A DNA stretch of 64,000 bases from NCBI RefSeq assembly GCF_027596085.1, contig NC_072459.1, forward strand, positions 20,728,555 to 20,792,554, in the 5' to 3' direction. The notes under the pieces were generated by a model that was given only the letters and a program-made list of their open reading frames with translations, ran no database searches and was not told the origin of the DNA. Positions 12,598-22,690 of the stretch are shown piece after piece. Origin of the DNA: Anoplopoma fimbria. Lineage: Eukaryota > Chordata > Actinopteri > Perciformes > Anoplopomatidae. How positions within the stretch are numbered: the first letter of the stretch is position 1; every line of letters begins with the position of its first letter. The position numbers and the translations under genes were made by a program.

Positions 12598-13892
12598 CAG
12601 ATATGAGGGTTCAAAGCGTACTAACAGAAAAGCATCAATTTAGATATATACGGTGTGAACGCACAGATTAGTTCTGTCATAGAAACAAAATGTGTCGGAT
12701 GACAAACGGCTTCACCGTCTGGATGCCAAATTGCATCAGCGCCGATGAATCACACCCTCGAAACAGCACACAGGCATGCAGGCATTAAGGCCGGCTAATT
12801 TTAAGACGGCGCTCAATGATCTCTTTGTGCTTTTTCTATTCGCAAGCTGCTTCGAATCTGATCATCAAAATACGGCGCTCGCGTCGATTGAATTTGTGCA
12901 CATTCGAGCGTGTGCAGTGTCTGCTTGTTTGAGAGACTGAGTGGCGTTGGCTCGTTATGTAGTCTCTGTGGTTGTGCACATATGAATGCAATGTGTGTGT
13001 GTGTGTGTGTGTGTTAATCTCTACGCCATAAAGCTGTATAGATTTATTGGAGTGATAAAACATAAAACGTTATGGGCAGTGCCCACAAAAGCTATTAACT
13101 TCAAATCAGCTGCTATTGGAAAAACAACATTCTTTTCATGTTCGACATTTTGAAACCAGATTTATACTTTACCGTTTTATGTGTTATGGTTGCTATCATT
13201 TGCTAATCACTCAACACATCTCTCCCATCTGTAAGAATGTGTAGGATTTCAGTTGTTCGAGTCCGCCTCTCAGCATCCTTCTCCGCTTGTGTTCCTCTAA
13301 CAGAAATGTCTCTGTTGGCAGGGAGTCCCCGTGCTTCAGCTTCGGCCTTGCACTTCCCGTCTCCCTCCATCATCCAGCAGTCTAGCCCCTACTTCACCCA
13401 CCCAACCATCCGCTACCACCACCACCCTGGACAGGACCCCCTGAAGGAATTCGTGCAGTTTGTCTGTGCCGATGGCTCGGGGCAGTCCGCCGGACAGGTA
13501 AGGCTTGCCGCCACAGAGGGGAATTACTATCGCTTTCAAAATGTGCCATTTATGCATTAGTATTGCTGGATTTACTAGTTGTAATAGGGTGCGAAGCGTT
13601 GGCAATTAAAGTATATTAGTGGGAAAATATGTGTATGGAAGGGAAGAAAAAAAAGACACAATAATAATTTTAATTTTCTTAAGCAACTATTAACCTAATT
13701 GTGAAATTAAACAAAGTATTGAATTTATACCATTTAAATATTTTACTCTAAAAAACCATGTTTGACTTTTCCCTCTTTCAAATTTCCAGAGGATTTTTTA
13801 CAAAGTCTAAATTTCAAATACTTTTTATCTGGTTTACAAATTCATAAAATTCCAGTGTCCAATGTTTCCAATCATTCATCTGTTCAAGTTCA

Positions 13893-13928
<36 letters not shown>

Positions 13929-16900
13929 TCGTGACGTTAGCTGAGAGGAGAACTGGTTCTGATCAATTTATTCAGGCTTGATTGATCCTCAATAGTTAAC
14001 TTTTTCTTATGAATTATGGTGTTAGAATTTAACGGATCTCCTTAAAAGCAACTTGATGTTGGCATGAATTTATAGATCAGAATTTGATGGAACAAATGGA
14101 TCAACGTTTTTGAATTTCTCTCTTACACTTTCTGAATCGAAAACCCTTGGAAAAAAGCTTCATAAATTTCATTAAGGGGAATTAAACCAGCAAACAGATG
14201 GTTTCCAAAGTAAAATATTCCAATGCTATTGGTACTTTTTATAATTATCTTATTTAATTTTGCAATATTACTATAATACATGAATATCATCACTATTAGT
14301 GCCCACAGTGCCAAAAGCTTATTATATGGTGTTGTCTGTCTACATACGATATAGAGAAACTCACAGAAATACACTTCACACAACACAAGTGAACACACTA
14401 GACATCTGTTTACTCAGCTGGTCCACAAATCTTTGTATTGTCTTGTCGATGTCATTTTGCCGTTTGCTGTTTCAGACCCCAACGTTCCTCCTCCTCCCCC
14501 CTTTGATTTAAGTTTTTTTGCTCCACCCAACCCCTCAGAAGTTACAACCATCCGCACGAGAGTGAATCAGTCACGGCTCACTTCAGTCCAGCATACCCGC
14601 CCTGTGTTGTCATCGTGTTTCTGTTTCCATCTCTAGCCTTTACGATTTTAGTTGGGAGTTTTGGTTGTTTGGTGCTGGTAATCGTTGGTGGTGTTGTGCT
14701 TGTGTAGACGAGTATTCTCCCATGGTTTTTGATTTCTTGCCATCTTCTGGAGCGAACCCAGTCAATAATTTGCTCACCTCCCTTCTCCACCCCACCACGG
14801 ACCACCACCTCCCAGTGGAACCGCTCACCTCAAGCTCCAGCTTCCACTCCTGTGGTGATTATTATTTTTTTCACACCTCCATAAAAGATGCCGTCCACAT
14901 ACATCATTCCTTTGGTTGTTGTTTCCCACCACCTCCTCTCCCTCCTTCCACCATCGCCTCCCCCTCCCACCCCTTCCGTCATGGATATTTTTTTGGGACC
15001 TGGCCTCCCGAGCTGCGTCCTCCTTTTCATTCCGTGTCTGCGGATTGTCGCATGTCGTCCCTCCTGACCCTGTTTGTGTCGTCTGCAGCCAAACGGGAGC
15101 GGCCAGAGCAAAATGCCAGGCTCCTTCTTGCTGCCTCCACCTCCCCCAGTGGCCCGCCCAGTGCCCCTCCCCATGCCCGACTCTAAACCCAACAGCACGC
15201 CCCCTGACGGCGGACTCTCCTCGCCCGCATCTCCGTGTAAGTGACCCCCGCAGAGACCGTTCTCGAAACCAAACCAGCAACAAACTAAATCTGAACCCCT
15301 CCAACCCTCTCCAGTGAAAAGACCCCTGCCATTGTTCTTCCTCCAACTTCACTGCCGTCATTGTTCCTGTGTAATCCAACATCTCACCTCCTTTAACCCT
15401 TGGAAGGCTACGGAAGCCAGCACAGGATATACTGTGGGGCTCAGAGTAGATGAAGGCCACCAGAGGTCTGGTTAGACACGTCTTTAATAATGGACTCCCA
15501 AGGTGTTCATCAGGGTTCTGTATTAGGTCCCTTCAGTTTGAGCGGCTCTACATGTTGAGCCCCCCCCTGCGTTGTCTGGTGTGGAAGTCGCACCACCAAC
15601 CCAGTTCTTCTCCTTCTGAATCCTCCTTTCATCCCTTGATGCACTCATTAGCAAACCAATACATTTGGGATTATTTATTGATTCTTAACTTGTTACGAGC
15701 ACAAATTTAGGGCAGTTAATTTAAATGGACTCCAAAACATTCTGGTAGAAATTGGTACATTGGAAGAAAAAAAATGTAGTCATACTAGTTTTTGGTTGAG
15801 CTGATTTAAGTTTCTAGTTAGGATTTTTTTCTTTGCTTGGTGATTGTTAATCAGAATAGTGTGTGTCTTTTAGATGATGGGGTGTCAGTCCAAGCGTCGG
15901 GTTTTCTCGCAACACATTTGTTTTCCTCACCTGTGATAGGAGGGGCACTGGATGGAGCACTTTTCATTTGTTTTTTAAGCTTTCCTTCAAATTTAGTGTT
16001 TTCGTTTTACCCCCCAAGTCAGCGTCTCAAAGTCTTTTTATGTCTTATGTATGTTATTCCAATTCTTAGAAACACATGGACGTATACTGTACATGTCCAT
16101 ACACATAAATCTCCAAATTATCGTTCACTCTGTCTCTCTCCTTCTTGTCCTCCCCTCACTTTCCTCCGCACAAACACAAGTCTGCACACTGCATCCTGAA
16201 TCCCTGGGTGAGATTAAGATGCTGGAGTCCGTAGGGTGTTTCAGACTGCCCTAAATTTGTCAGAAGCTTTGATGCCAGTGGGGTTTTTAAATGTCCCTGA
16301 CTGATCCTCAATGTCAGGATCTGGTGCGCTCAATCACTTCCAGCTGAGTTTATCAACAGGATTTAATCACTCGGGGAGATCTAAGTTTGCACACCAGTTT
16401 TTGGCAGACTTCTGTGTGGAGTTTTGATGACCTAAATTAAATACTTTTCCGTAGTTCTAAACTGATTTATCTGTTTTTTTGGTATACAACAGCGAACCAG
16501 TGGGTTAAGGGTATACTTTTTACATGTTAGGGCAATAGTTTGACATATTTCTTGGCTCTAGTAACTGTGTAATAGAAATAAAGCTACAGCCAGCCGCCTC
16601 TTAGCTTAGCATTAAGACTGGAAGCAGTGGGAAAGAGCTAGCCTGGCTCTGTCTTTAAAGATAACAACATCAACCTACTAGCTAACTGATTCCCACGATA
16701 TATCTGGTTTGTTTAATTTGTACAAATACCTAAATGTGTGAAAACTTTTTTACATATTGTTTTTGTACCAATTAAGCAAATTTTATAACGTATTGATTGG
16801 TGATTTCTAGAGGTGCTGGGAGGCAGATTTTGTTAGCGTCTGACAAAGCCAGGCTAGCTACCCCCCCTCTTTGTGCTAAGCTAATAGGCTGCTAGCGGTA

Positions 16901-19900
16901 GCGTTGTGTTCGCCGTGCAGACATTAGAGACATATCAATCGTCTCATCCAGCTTTTGGTAAGAAAGTGAATATGCATATCTCCCAGAATGTAAACTATTA
17001 CTTTTAAAATTGCCAGCTGCCGTCGTGCAATGCGCTGACGCCTCCATTTGGTCCTCTTTTGTTTCTCCAGCATACTCCACGCCAGGCGCCACAGCTCCCA
17101 ACAGGTTTGTCGGCATCGGATCACGGGACAACAACTTTCTGAACATCCCGCAGCAGACACAGGTAGGAGTCTGGGACACTGGGAGGGGGCGAGGGAAGCT
17201 CGTCTGTTTTGGAGCCGTGATTTCTGGTCGAACTCACTTGTTAACCGTGTGGACGTTGGCCAAAATATTTCTTATTCCCGCAATCCCTGAAATCTGCTGC
17301 TGTGTTTCCTGTTGCCTCTCCTCTCACACCGTCCCACAGCGCACCGTCAACGCGTGCATTCGTACATCTGTATTTCACTGTACGTGCGCGATTTACCATA
17401 TGTGCTGGTCTGTTTATTTGGCGCATATGGAGCCTCAGGCCTTCTCCTTCGCTGCCTTTTTTCACTCCCTCTCCTTGCTAACTCCCACTTTTTCCCTCTT
17501 CACTTTCCCTTTTTTTTTCATCTTCGTCCTCCTCCCCCTCTGCCCCCCCCCTCCCTCCCTCTTTCTTCTCAGCATCCCTCTTTTCCTCGCTCTGCCACGA
17601 ACTTTCTCCCTCTTTCACCTTCTCCATTCCCTTCCCTTCACCCGCTCCCCGCCTCGTTCATGTGCCTCCTCCATTACCACTGCTACTTTTCTCATTAGCA
17701 TCCAACCACACCCACCTGGAGCCAGCTCAGCTCCGCTCCGCTCCGGAACACATGGAAACCATCTGAAACCGCTCTGCCGATCCCCTCCCTTGTTTCTCGG
17801 CCCCTCTCACTTTTCTTCCCTCTCCATTTTCCCCCCCTGCCCCTCCACACGTTATTCCCCTTTCTCTCTCTCATTCTCTCTGTTCCAAACTATATCTTCT
17901 TTCCCTGCACCACTTTTCTTCACTCTCCTCGAACCGCTGCCTTCATAGTTACTCACATGCCTTCACTCTTCACTTTGAATAGATATTTTTTTCTGCCCTG
18001 GTATGTCATACACAACTTAAAACACTATGTGACCAAAAGTAGGCGGACACCCCAGACATCAGTATGTTACATTACGTTACATTACGTGTATGTGATCGTG
18101 GAACATCTTGTTCCAAAAACTTACGGGTTTCCGTCACCGCTCTTCTGGTTTCGGGCTTTCCAACAGATTTCTGAACCCGGCTGCAGGGATTCGCCACCCA
18201 TTCAGCCGCAAGAGTGTCACATTGAAGTTGGACTCTGATTTTGGATGATAAGGCCTGTCAGAGATCCACGGGGGGCATATCGTGTTGAAACAGGATGAAC
18301 AACGTTCTCCTCAAACTGCCCCACAAAGTTGGAAGCAAGCTACCGACCGAAACCATGAAAAATAGCCCGACACCACAACAATATGGAGTATCTACATACT
18401 TTCTGCCCCTCTATGCTTTCTCTAAATCCGCTCATTGATGCTCGGCACTGAGCGCGACATAAAGTCTGGTTTTACTTTTGGAGGCAGAGCCAAAACACAC
18501 AGCATTAATAGTTTGCATGTGCCTCCCAGAAAAAGATTGATGAGCCACTAAAAGACATGATAGATCACCAGACAAAAGAGTGTGTCAGCAAGTGTGTATG
18601 TGGTGACTCCGGGATGGGGCCAGAGGAGCTCTCTCTCTCTACACACTGACAACAGTGGGCTCTGTGTGCCCTCTAGTGGCAGATGTGAAACACTGCGATC
18701 AGGGTGGGAGAAGGCTGGGGAAACGAGACACCGACGGGGGCAGCACAGGAGGGGAGATGGAGGGAGCGGACAGAGTTTCGGCCCCCGGCAGAAGTCACGT
18801 CCCGGCCGTCTCGTTACCCCCAGCAACCAGACATGATGTCATAGCCAGTTGATCTTGAATTTGAGATGAGGGGGGGTGCAGGAAAGAAAAGAGGCTGGTC
18901 ACTGTCTGCTGCCAAGGATTTAGTGGGAGTGTTTCATGGGAGATAGATGGATTGTGTGTGTGTTTGTGTGTGAAGGAGAGAGAGAGAGAGAGGGAGAGTA
19001 ACTAAGAAGGGAGAAGTTACAATGCCCAAGGCCTGCTGGGACAGTGCCCAGGGGAGTATGGTAGCTGAGAAGGGCAGGAGGCAGAAGGGGGGTAGTCATG
19101 CGACCTGTTAGAGTCAAACAAAACAAAAGGCCGCCTCCCCGGAGGCTCGTGGAGTTTCCAAGGCTCGACTAGTAGAATGTTGGCGCACTAGCAGGCGGCG
19201 CCAGATCCCGCAGGCCAAGCAGGGCAGCCAACTACGATGACCCGCTTTCTGCTCCCAGCTCACGCCGAGCGGGAGAGACCCAAACGTGAAGAGGGCGGAG
19301 GTTATTGCCCCCCCAACCCCCCACGATGCCATTAGTGGCCATTCGCTGCTCGGGCCAAGTTGGAGACATGGCGTACTTCGCTCCAGAAATGGACAGAGTA
19401 GATGTTAGTGGCTGGGCTGTCACTATTCTGAACTGTAGGAACCGCTAGTGGCCAAAAGTCGTTTTCAGGGACAAAATAACAAAGATAAGTTACAGAACAA
19501 TGGTTTCAGAGGGCTGCCTCCATCAGTGACTTCTGATATACTTCATATGTCTATATATGTTTGCCTCTATTTGACAGAGGACACTTAATTGAACCCGGGA
19601 CGTTGCGTTTTTTCTGGACAACTATGCAATACATTATAAGAAAATGCTGTACAGACATTCATGTTCCCCAGAAGATGAATCCTCTGGGGAACATGAATGT
19701 CTCACTTTTGTCAAGCTTTATGGCAAAATTGCCAGATACACGCCTGTACAAGTTATATGGAAGTTAGTTTTCAATATCCTTAGCTCCTGATTACAAAATA
19801 TCAGAAACATACTCAATATAATGAAGTCCAGCACGACACCACCAACGGTTACAACCTCGACGATAAACGTAGTATTAGTACAACAGTGTCAAGAGAAAAA

Positions 19901-20059
19901 AGCTAAGTAAAGTAGAAATAAAGGCAGGTGTTTTCAGATGTTTTCATCATTTTGTCCACCACTTGTGTGAACATTTACAAACATTTTACTGGTTTTGATA
20001 CTAACATGATCTCTCCCCCCCATCTTCCCCTTTTTCTTTTCCAGTCTTGGTTCCTCTGA
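8566..20059 (+). CDS. nfix: Nuclear factor I/X, 3' part of gene (C-terminal half)
   Basis: NFI proteins are dimeric nuclear transcription factors that bind TTGGC(N5)GCCAA through an N-terminal domain. That domain is encoded upstream of this window; here only the C-terminal transactivation region is present. Five exons splice in a consistent frame: 8566-8694, 13322-13497, 15089-15236, 17071-17162 and 20045-20059. They encode [110 protein letters not shown] and finally SWFL-stop. As I remember the family, the run [19 protein letters not shown], the MAFTHHPLP segment and the SWFL ending fit NFIX; NFIA ends SWYLG. All junctions are GT-AG and phases match (1-1, 1-0, 0-1, 1-0, 0). I cannot say which teleost nfix duplicate this is. 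The convergent rad23a neighbour matches human 19p13 linkage. Confidence 0.95.
9493..9788 (+). mobile_element. tRNA-derived SINE
   Basis: A roughly 295-bp unit starts gggcggctgtggcgtagtgg. It has an RNA polymerase III A-box-like TGGCGTAGTGG (9502-9512) and a perfect B box GGTTCGATACC (9546-9556). The body contains gtccttgggcaagacactta and tcgctttggataaaagcgtc, typical of abundant teleost SINEs. It ends in a short (TGTAA)n-type tail with no gene inside. It lies in an nfix intron, sense orientation. Confidence 0.88.
11480..11740. repeat. Degenerate tandem repeat (ttggaatagttagct...ggataaac)
   Basis: Units of roughly 30-50 bp recur with variation: aactgttggaatagttagct, acagttgaaatagttagcta, aaccgttggaatagttagat. 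They are interleaved with gtgatggataaa. The array lies in an nfix intron. Confidence 0.8.
12529..12592. repeat. Compound (AC)n(AT)n microsatellite
   Basis: About 14 AC units pass directly into about 18 AT units. Confidence 0.97.
13322..13497 (+). CDS. nfix: nfix coding exon ([12 protein letters not shown]...[14 protein letters not shown])
   Basis: This 176-nt exon lies after the acceptor ttggcag and before the donor gtaagg. Phase 1 in and phase 0 out match the exons on either side. The peptide includes [20 protein letters not shown] and the histidine-rich RYHHHPGQ, the most recognisable part of the NFIX/NFIB C-terminal region. It ends in SGQSAGQ. Confidence 0.96.
13498..15088 (+). other. nfix intron
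   Basis: The intron lies between the 176-nt and 148-nt exons. It contains a 29-base T run (about 13898-13926) and a C/T-rich 3' half (14480-15080). Long reading frames on both strands of that half are compositional. No repeat element or extra exon is recognised. Confidence 0.75.
15089..15236 (+). CDS. nfix: nfix coding exon (proline-rich [20 protein letters not shown]...)
   Basis: This 148-nt exon follows the acceptor gtctgcag and precedes the near-ideal donor T|GTAAGT. It encodes [20 protein letters not shown], then [20 protein letters not shown] and [10 protein letters not shown]. This is the proline-rich transactivation segment typical of NFI proteins. Because 148 is not a multiple of three, skipping this exon shifts the frame of the next one. 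See the finding on the alternative C-terminus. Confidence 0.95.
15237..17070 (+). other. nfix intron
   Basis: The intron lies between the 148-nt and 92-nt exons. Its right half carries an intact-looking copy of the gctaagctaa inverted-repeat element (about 16525-17005), ending only about 65 bases before the 92-nt exon. Confidence 0.75.
16525..17005. mobile_element. Complete-looking gctaagctaa-type inverted-repeat element
   Basis: Both arms are present. The left arm (16540-16650) carries agctacagccagccgcctct and gagctagcctggctctgtc. The right arm (16838-17000) carries acaaagccaggctagctacc and tgtgctaagctaataggctg, in reverse order. The centre (16655-16835) is A/T-rich with no gene. The element sits just upstream of the 92-nt nfix exon. 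Confidence 0.75.
17071..17162 (+). CDS. nfix: nfix coding exon ([30 protein letters not shown]), open in two frames
   Basis: This 92-nt exon follows the acceptor gtttctccag and precedes the donor gtagga. In the main frame (one base carried in) it encodes [20 protein letters not shown] and [10 protein letters not shown], the conserved NFI C-terminal block. Read in frame 0, directly after the 176-nt exon, it encodes HTPR then [19 protein letters not shown] and stops at TGA 17140-17142. Confidence 0.95.
18022..18405 (-). mobile_element. Deleted remnant of another Tc1-like transposon
   Basis: It starts acactatgtgaccaaaagta, a variant of the common fish Tc1-type end 'tatgtggccaaaagtatgtggacacc'. 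It retains fragments that resemble the antisense transposase body: acccattcagccgcaagagt, gatgataaggcctgtcagag, ccccacaaagttggaagcaa and ccatgaaaaatagcccgaca. Large parts in between are missing. The right end near aatatggagtatctacatac looks like the other terminal repeat. No open frame remains. Confidence 0.75.
19654..19701. repeat. Perfect hairpin, 19-bp stem
   Basis: Stem gacattcatgttccccaga (19654-19672) pairs without mismatch with 19683-19701; the loop is 10 bases (agatgaatcc). It lies in the last nfix intron. Confidence 0.97.
20045..20059 (+). CDS. nfix: nfix terminal coding exon segment (SWFL stop)
   Basis: After the pyrimidine-rich acceptor ttcttttccag, the exon opens TCT TGG TTC CTC TGA. 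This gives SWFL and the stop, exactly the NFIX C-terminus and in phase with ...PQQTQ. The rest of the exon is 3' UTR. Confidence 0.93.
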   Translation, partial: SWFL

Positions 20060-21509
20060 CAAGATCTGTGCACAAACCAGCAACTAGAGTTCTTTCTTTA
20101 CAATCGGAAATAGAAAAAGCAGAGAAACCAGCCCGCAGGATATCAGTCGTCCTCCAACCAACTCCACCCACCGACCGGCCCCCGACAGCACGTCTCACCC
20201 CGACACGAAAACACACCCAAGGAACGCAGGAGAAACTACAGCAGCACTACGCTTTTTTAGAGGAACTCTGGACTCATTTCTCCAGTCAGAGGTGAGGACC
20301 TGTTTTTTTTTTTGTTTGTTTTTTGAGCGAAAAGACGGATCGATGGAAAAGATGAAAGGACGGACGAAGAGGACGCCAGGATACGGAAGGGGTAAAGGGG
20401 ACAAACGGCAGCAAGCAGCTCTCTCCTTCAAAAAACAAAACACCGAACCAGCAGCAACGCAGGAGGAACCCTGAAGAGGAGGAAAGCGGCCAACTTCTCC
20501 TACTTCGTGAGGACGCATTGTGTAATGAATGAATCAACTGTCGCAACAAAAACAAAAATGTTTTTTCACACATTTAAGCTACACCCGCATTGAATCCGCA
20601 GCCTTGATCAAATCAAAGACTCTATTTGGTTTCCAATGAAAGCTGCAGTCCGAGCTCCTGTGATGTCCGTCATCACCCCAAAACTAAATCAAATTGACCA
20701 ATGATGTTTCCTCTCCGTCTGAAAGACTCCACAAAGTCCCTTTTTAGCCTACTACTAACTAGAGAGAGACCATGCCAAAACATATCTTGATTGAGGGTTG
20801 CACTAGAAAGCTTGAATCAATTAACACTAATCTTAACGATGTGCACTATTTACCTACAGGGCATGGTAGGTGAACCAGACTTGCCTATTAAAAACAGTTT
20901 AAACGAGGAAAAAAACAAGATGGCAAGGAGCCTCTGCGTGTCCTCGACCCCCCCCCGTCGTTCAGTTTGACAAATCATTTGGCCTCCGCTCATTCTCACA
21001 CACCCTTCCCCTGCGCGACACACACACACACACACACACACTAGCACAATCTGTGCCCAACCACAGCGCTTGTGGTACAATTGACAACACGCACACTTTT
21101 GCCCAGTCGGACATTTTTAGATTGTAGTATTCATAGGTGGTGGTGTTGTGTTCTTTTCTTTTCCATTTGATATGCAAACACAATAAGTCCAGTGAACTCA
21201 CTCTACCTATTTGATTAGATATCCAAACATCACAACGTGTGAGCACATCATAATTGACAGTTGTCACGAATACGGACAGCAGCTATTGGTTCCCCCCTTT
21301 TGCCCTCTTGTGATGTAGATGATTGATTTTGTTATCTCTTGTGTGTTCTCTTATTTGAATTTATTCCTTTTTGGATTTGTACTATTTTATAATTGTTTTG
21401 TATTTGAATGACAGCACCTTATAGAGAAACACAGCGGGATGTTGAAGCGGTGTAGACAGGGTGGTCAGCTGACCTGGACCAAATAGTACATGCCAAAACG
21501 TAAAGACGA

Positions 21510-22130
21510 GGTTTGACGTTTCTTGGGGGAAATTCGCTTTTTTCTTTGTTTTTCTTTTTATTGCCGAGAGTTAGACGAGTACATTGATGCCACTCTCAAG
21601 TATATGCATGAAATAAGCAGATACTGCAAGCAGCCAATTAGCTTCTTAGATGGTTACACCAAACCATCTAAGAAGCCGTCATTGAATACTGATTGGGGGA
21701 AAAAAGCAGTTTCAAAAAAAATACTTTGCAGGTGATTGGATGAACTAGCTGTCAATCCTTACCGAAGCGAGTCGGGAGTTTGTTTGTTGCTCTTCTTTCA
21801 ATGAAGAAATTCTCCCCAATGACTGATGCTACTGTAGCATCTAAGCCAACATCTTTAGGAGCCGCCATTATTGTTTTGAACAAGATGGATTTTTGTGTGA
21901 TAAGTGATCCAGCTGTTCCCGTGTGATCTTATGAAATCATGAGAGCAGCTGCCCTGCAAAGGTAACCTTAGAGGTGCTTGTAGGTAGAGTTGTTTCCTTT
22001 GGACAGTCTCCCCCTACCCCACGGTTCCAGTCTTTGTGCTAAGCTAAGCTAAATGGCTGCTTGCAATAGGTTCATCTTTAATGGACAGAAATGAGAGTGG
22101 TGTCGATCTTCTTGTCTAAAGCTCAGCTAC
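21510..22130. mobile_element. gctaagctaa-type element inside the putative nfix 3' UTR
   Basis: The left arm (about 21560-21650: ttgccgagagttagacgagt, gatgccactctcaagtatat) and right arm (about 21990-22120: ccagtctttgtgctaagcta, gagagtggtgtcgatcttct) are recognisable. They are separated by diverged sequence that includes a 15-bp hairpin. Confidence 0.65.
21641..21676. repeat. Perfect hairpin, 15-bp stem
   Basis: Stem gcttcttagatggtt (21641-21655), loop acacca, then the exact complement (21662-21676). It lies within the MITE-like copy of the putative nfix 3' UTR. Confidence 0.97.
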
Positions 22131-22658
22131 AAAAAACGATGAAGCTTGTTTTCCACAATGTCAAACTGGTTCTTTTGTTCTCAGTGCCAGATTAACCAAT
22201 TTGCGACCTACTGTACTTGGAGGACCACACAATGCAGGATTTTTGACAATCACAAACATACCTGCTGAACCATACAGGTCAACAGAAAAGCTCAAATAGA
22301 AATAAAACCCCAACTAGCCTCGTCTACTATTTGGCCCAGGTACAGCCACTGGCGATGGTGGCGATACATGAGTGATAGAAAAAAAAAGAAGAAAAAAAAA
22401 ACAGAAGCGAGGAGGGGAAGGTTGCTGAAGATGGGACCCGGAGTCTCCCTAAAGTTTACCCTGTTGTTTACACTCCCAGACGGGCCGCTGCTCCAAGAGC
22501 AGAGAGGCCACACTGCGGAGCAAAATGAATATGTGACATATCCGGCTGTATCCGAGGGGGCCTCTAAGGCCGGCAGTAGGACGATCACCCACGTTGTTTT
22601 TGTTTTTGTTTTGGTGCACAGGATCAGGTAAAGGATATCTTGCTATGGTTATGCCCCC

Positions 22659-22690
<32 letters not shown>

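Larger units (their letters stand above)
8695..13321 (+). other. nfix intron
   Basis: This intron lies between the 129-nt and 176-nt exons. It holds a tRNA-derived SINE (9493-9788), a degenerate tandem repeat (11480-11740), an (AC)n(AT)n array (12529-12592) and a (GT)n run near 12992-13014. I see no further exon. Confidence 0.75.
17163..20044 (+). other. nfix last intron
   Basis: The first 800 bases are strongly pyrimidine-rich (17440-17940) and happen to be open in the exon's frame to 17948. A deleted Tc1-like remnant follows (about 18022-18405), and a perfect 19-bp hairpin sits at 19654-19701. No other coding sequence is recognised. Confidence 0.75.

Noticed and set aside
14825..15460. 211-codon - strand frame opposite an nfix exon
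   Set aside because: It lies antisense to the proline-rich exon and C/T-rich intron. Arg/Gly-rich composition is expected from the complement.
17010..17948. 312-codon frame on + as a standalone gene
   Set aside because: Its first part overlaps the 92-nt nfix exon in frame. The rest is pyrimidine-rich intron after a good donor.
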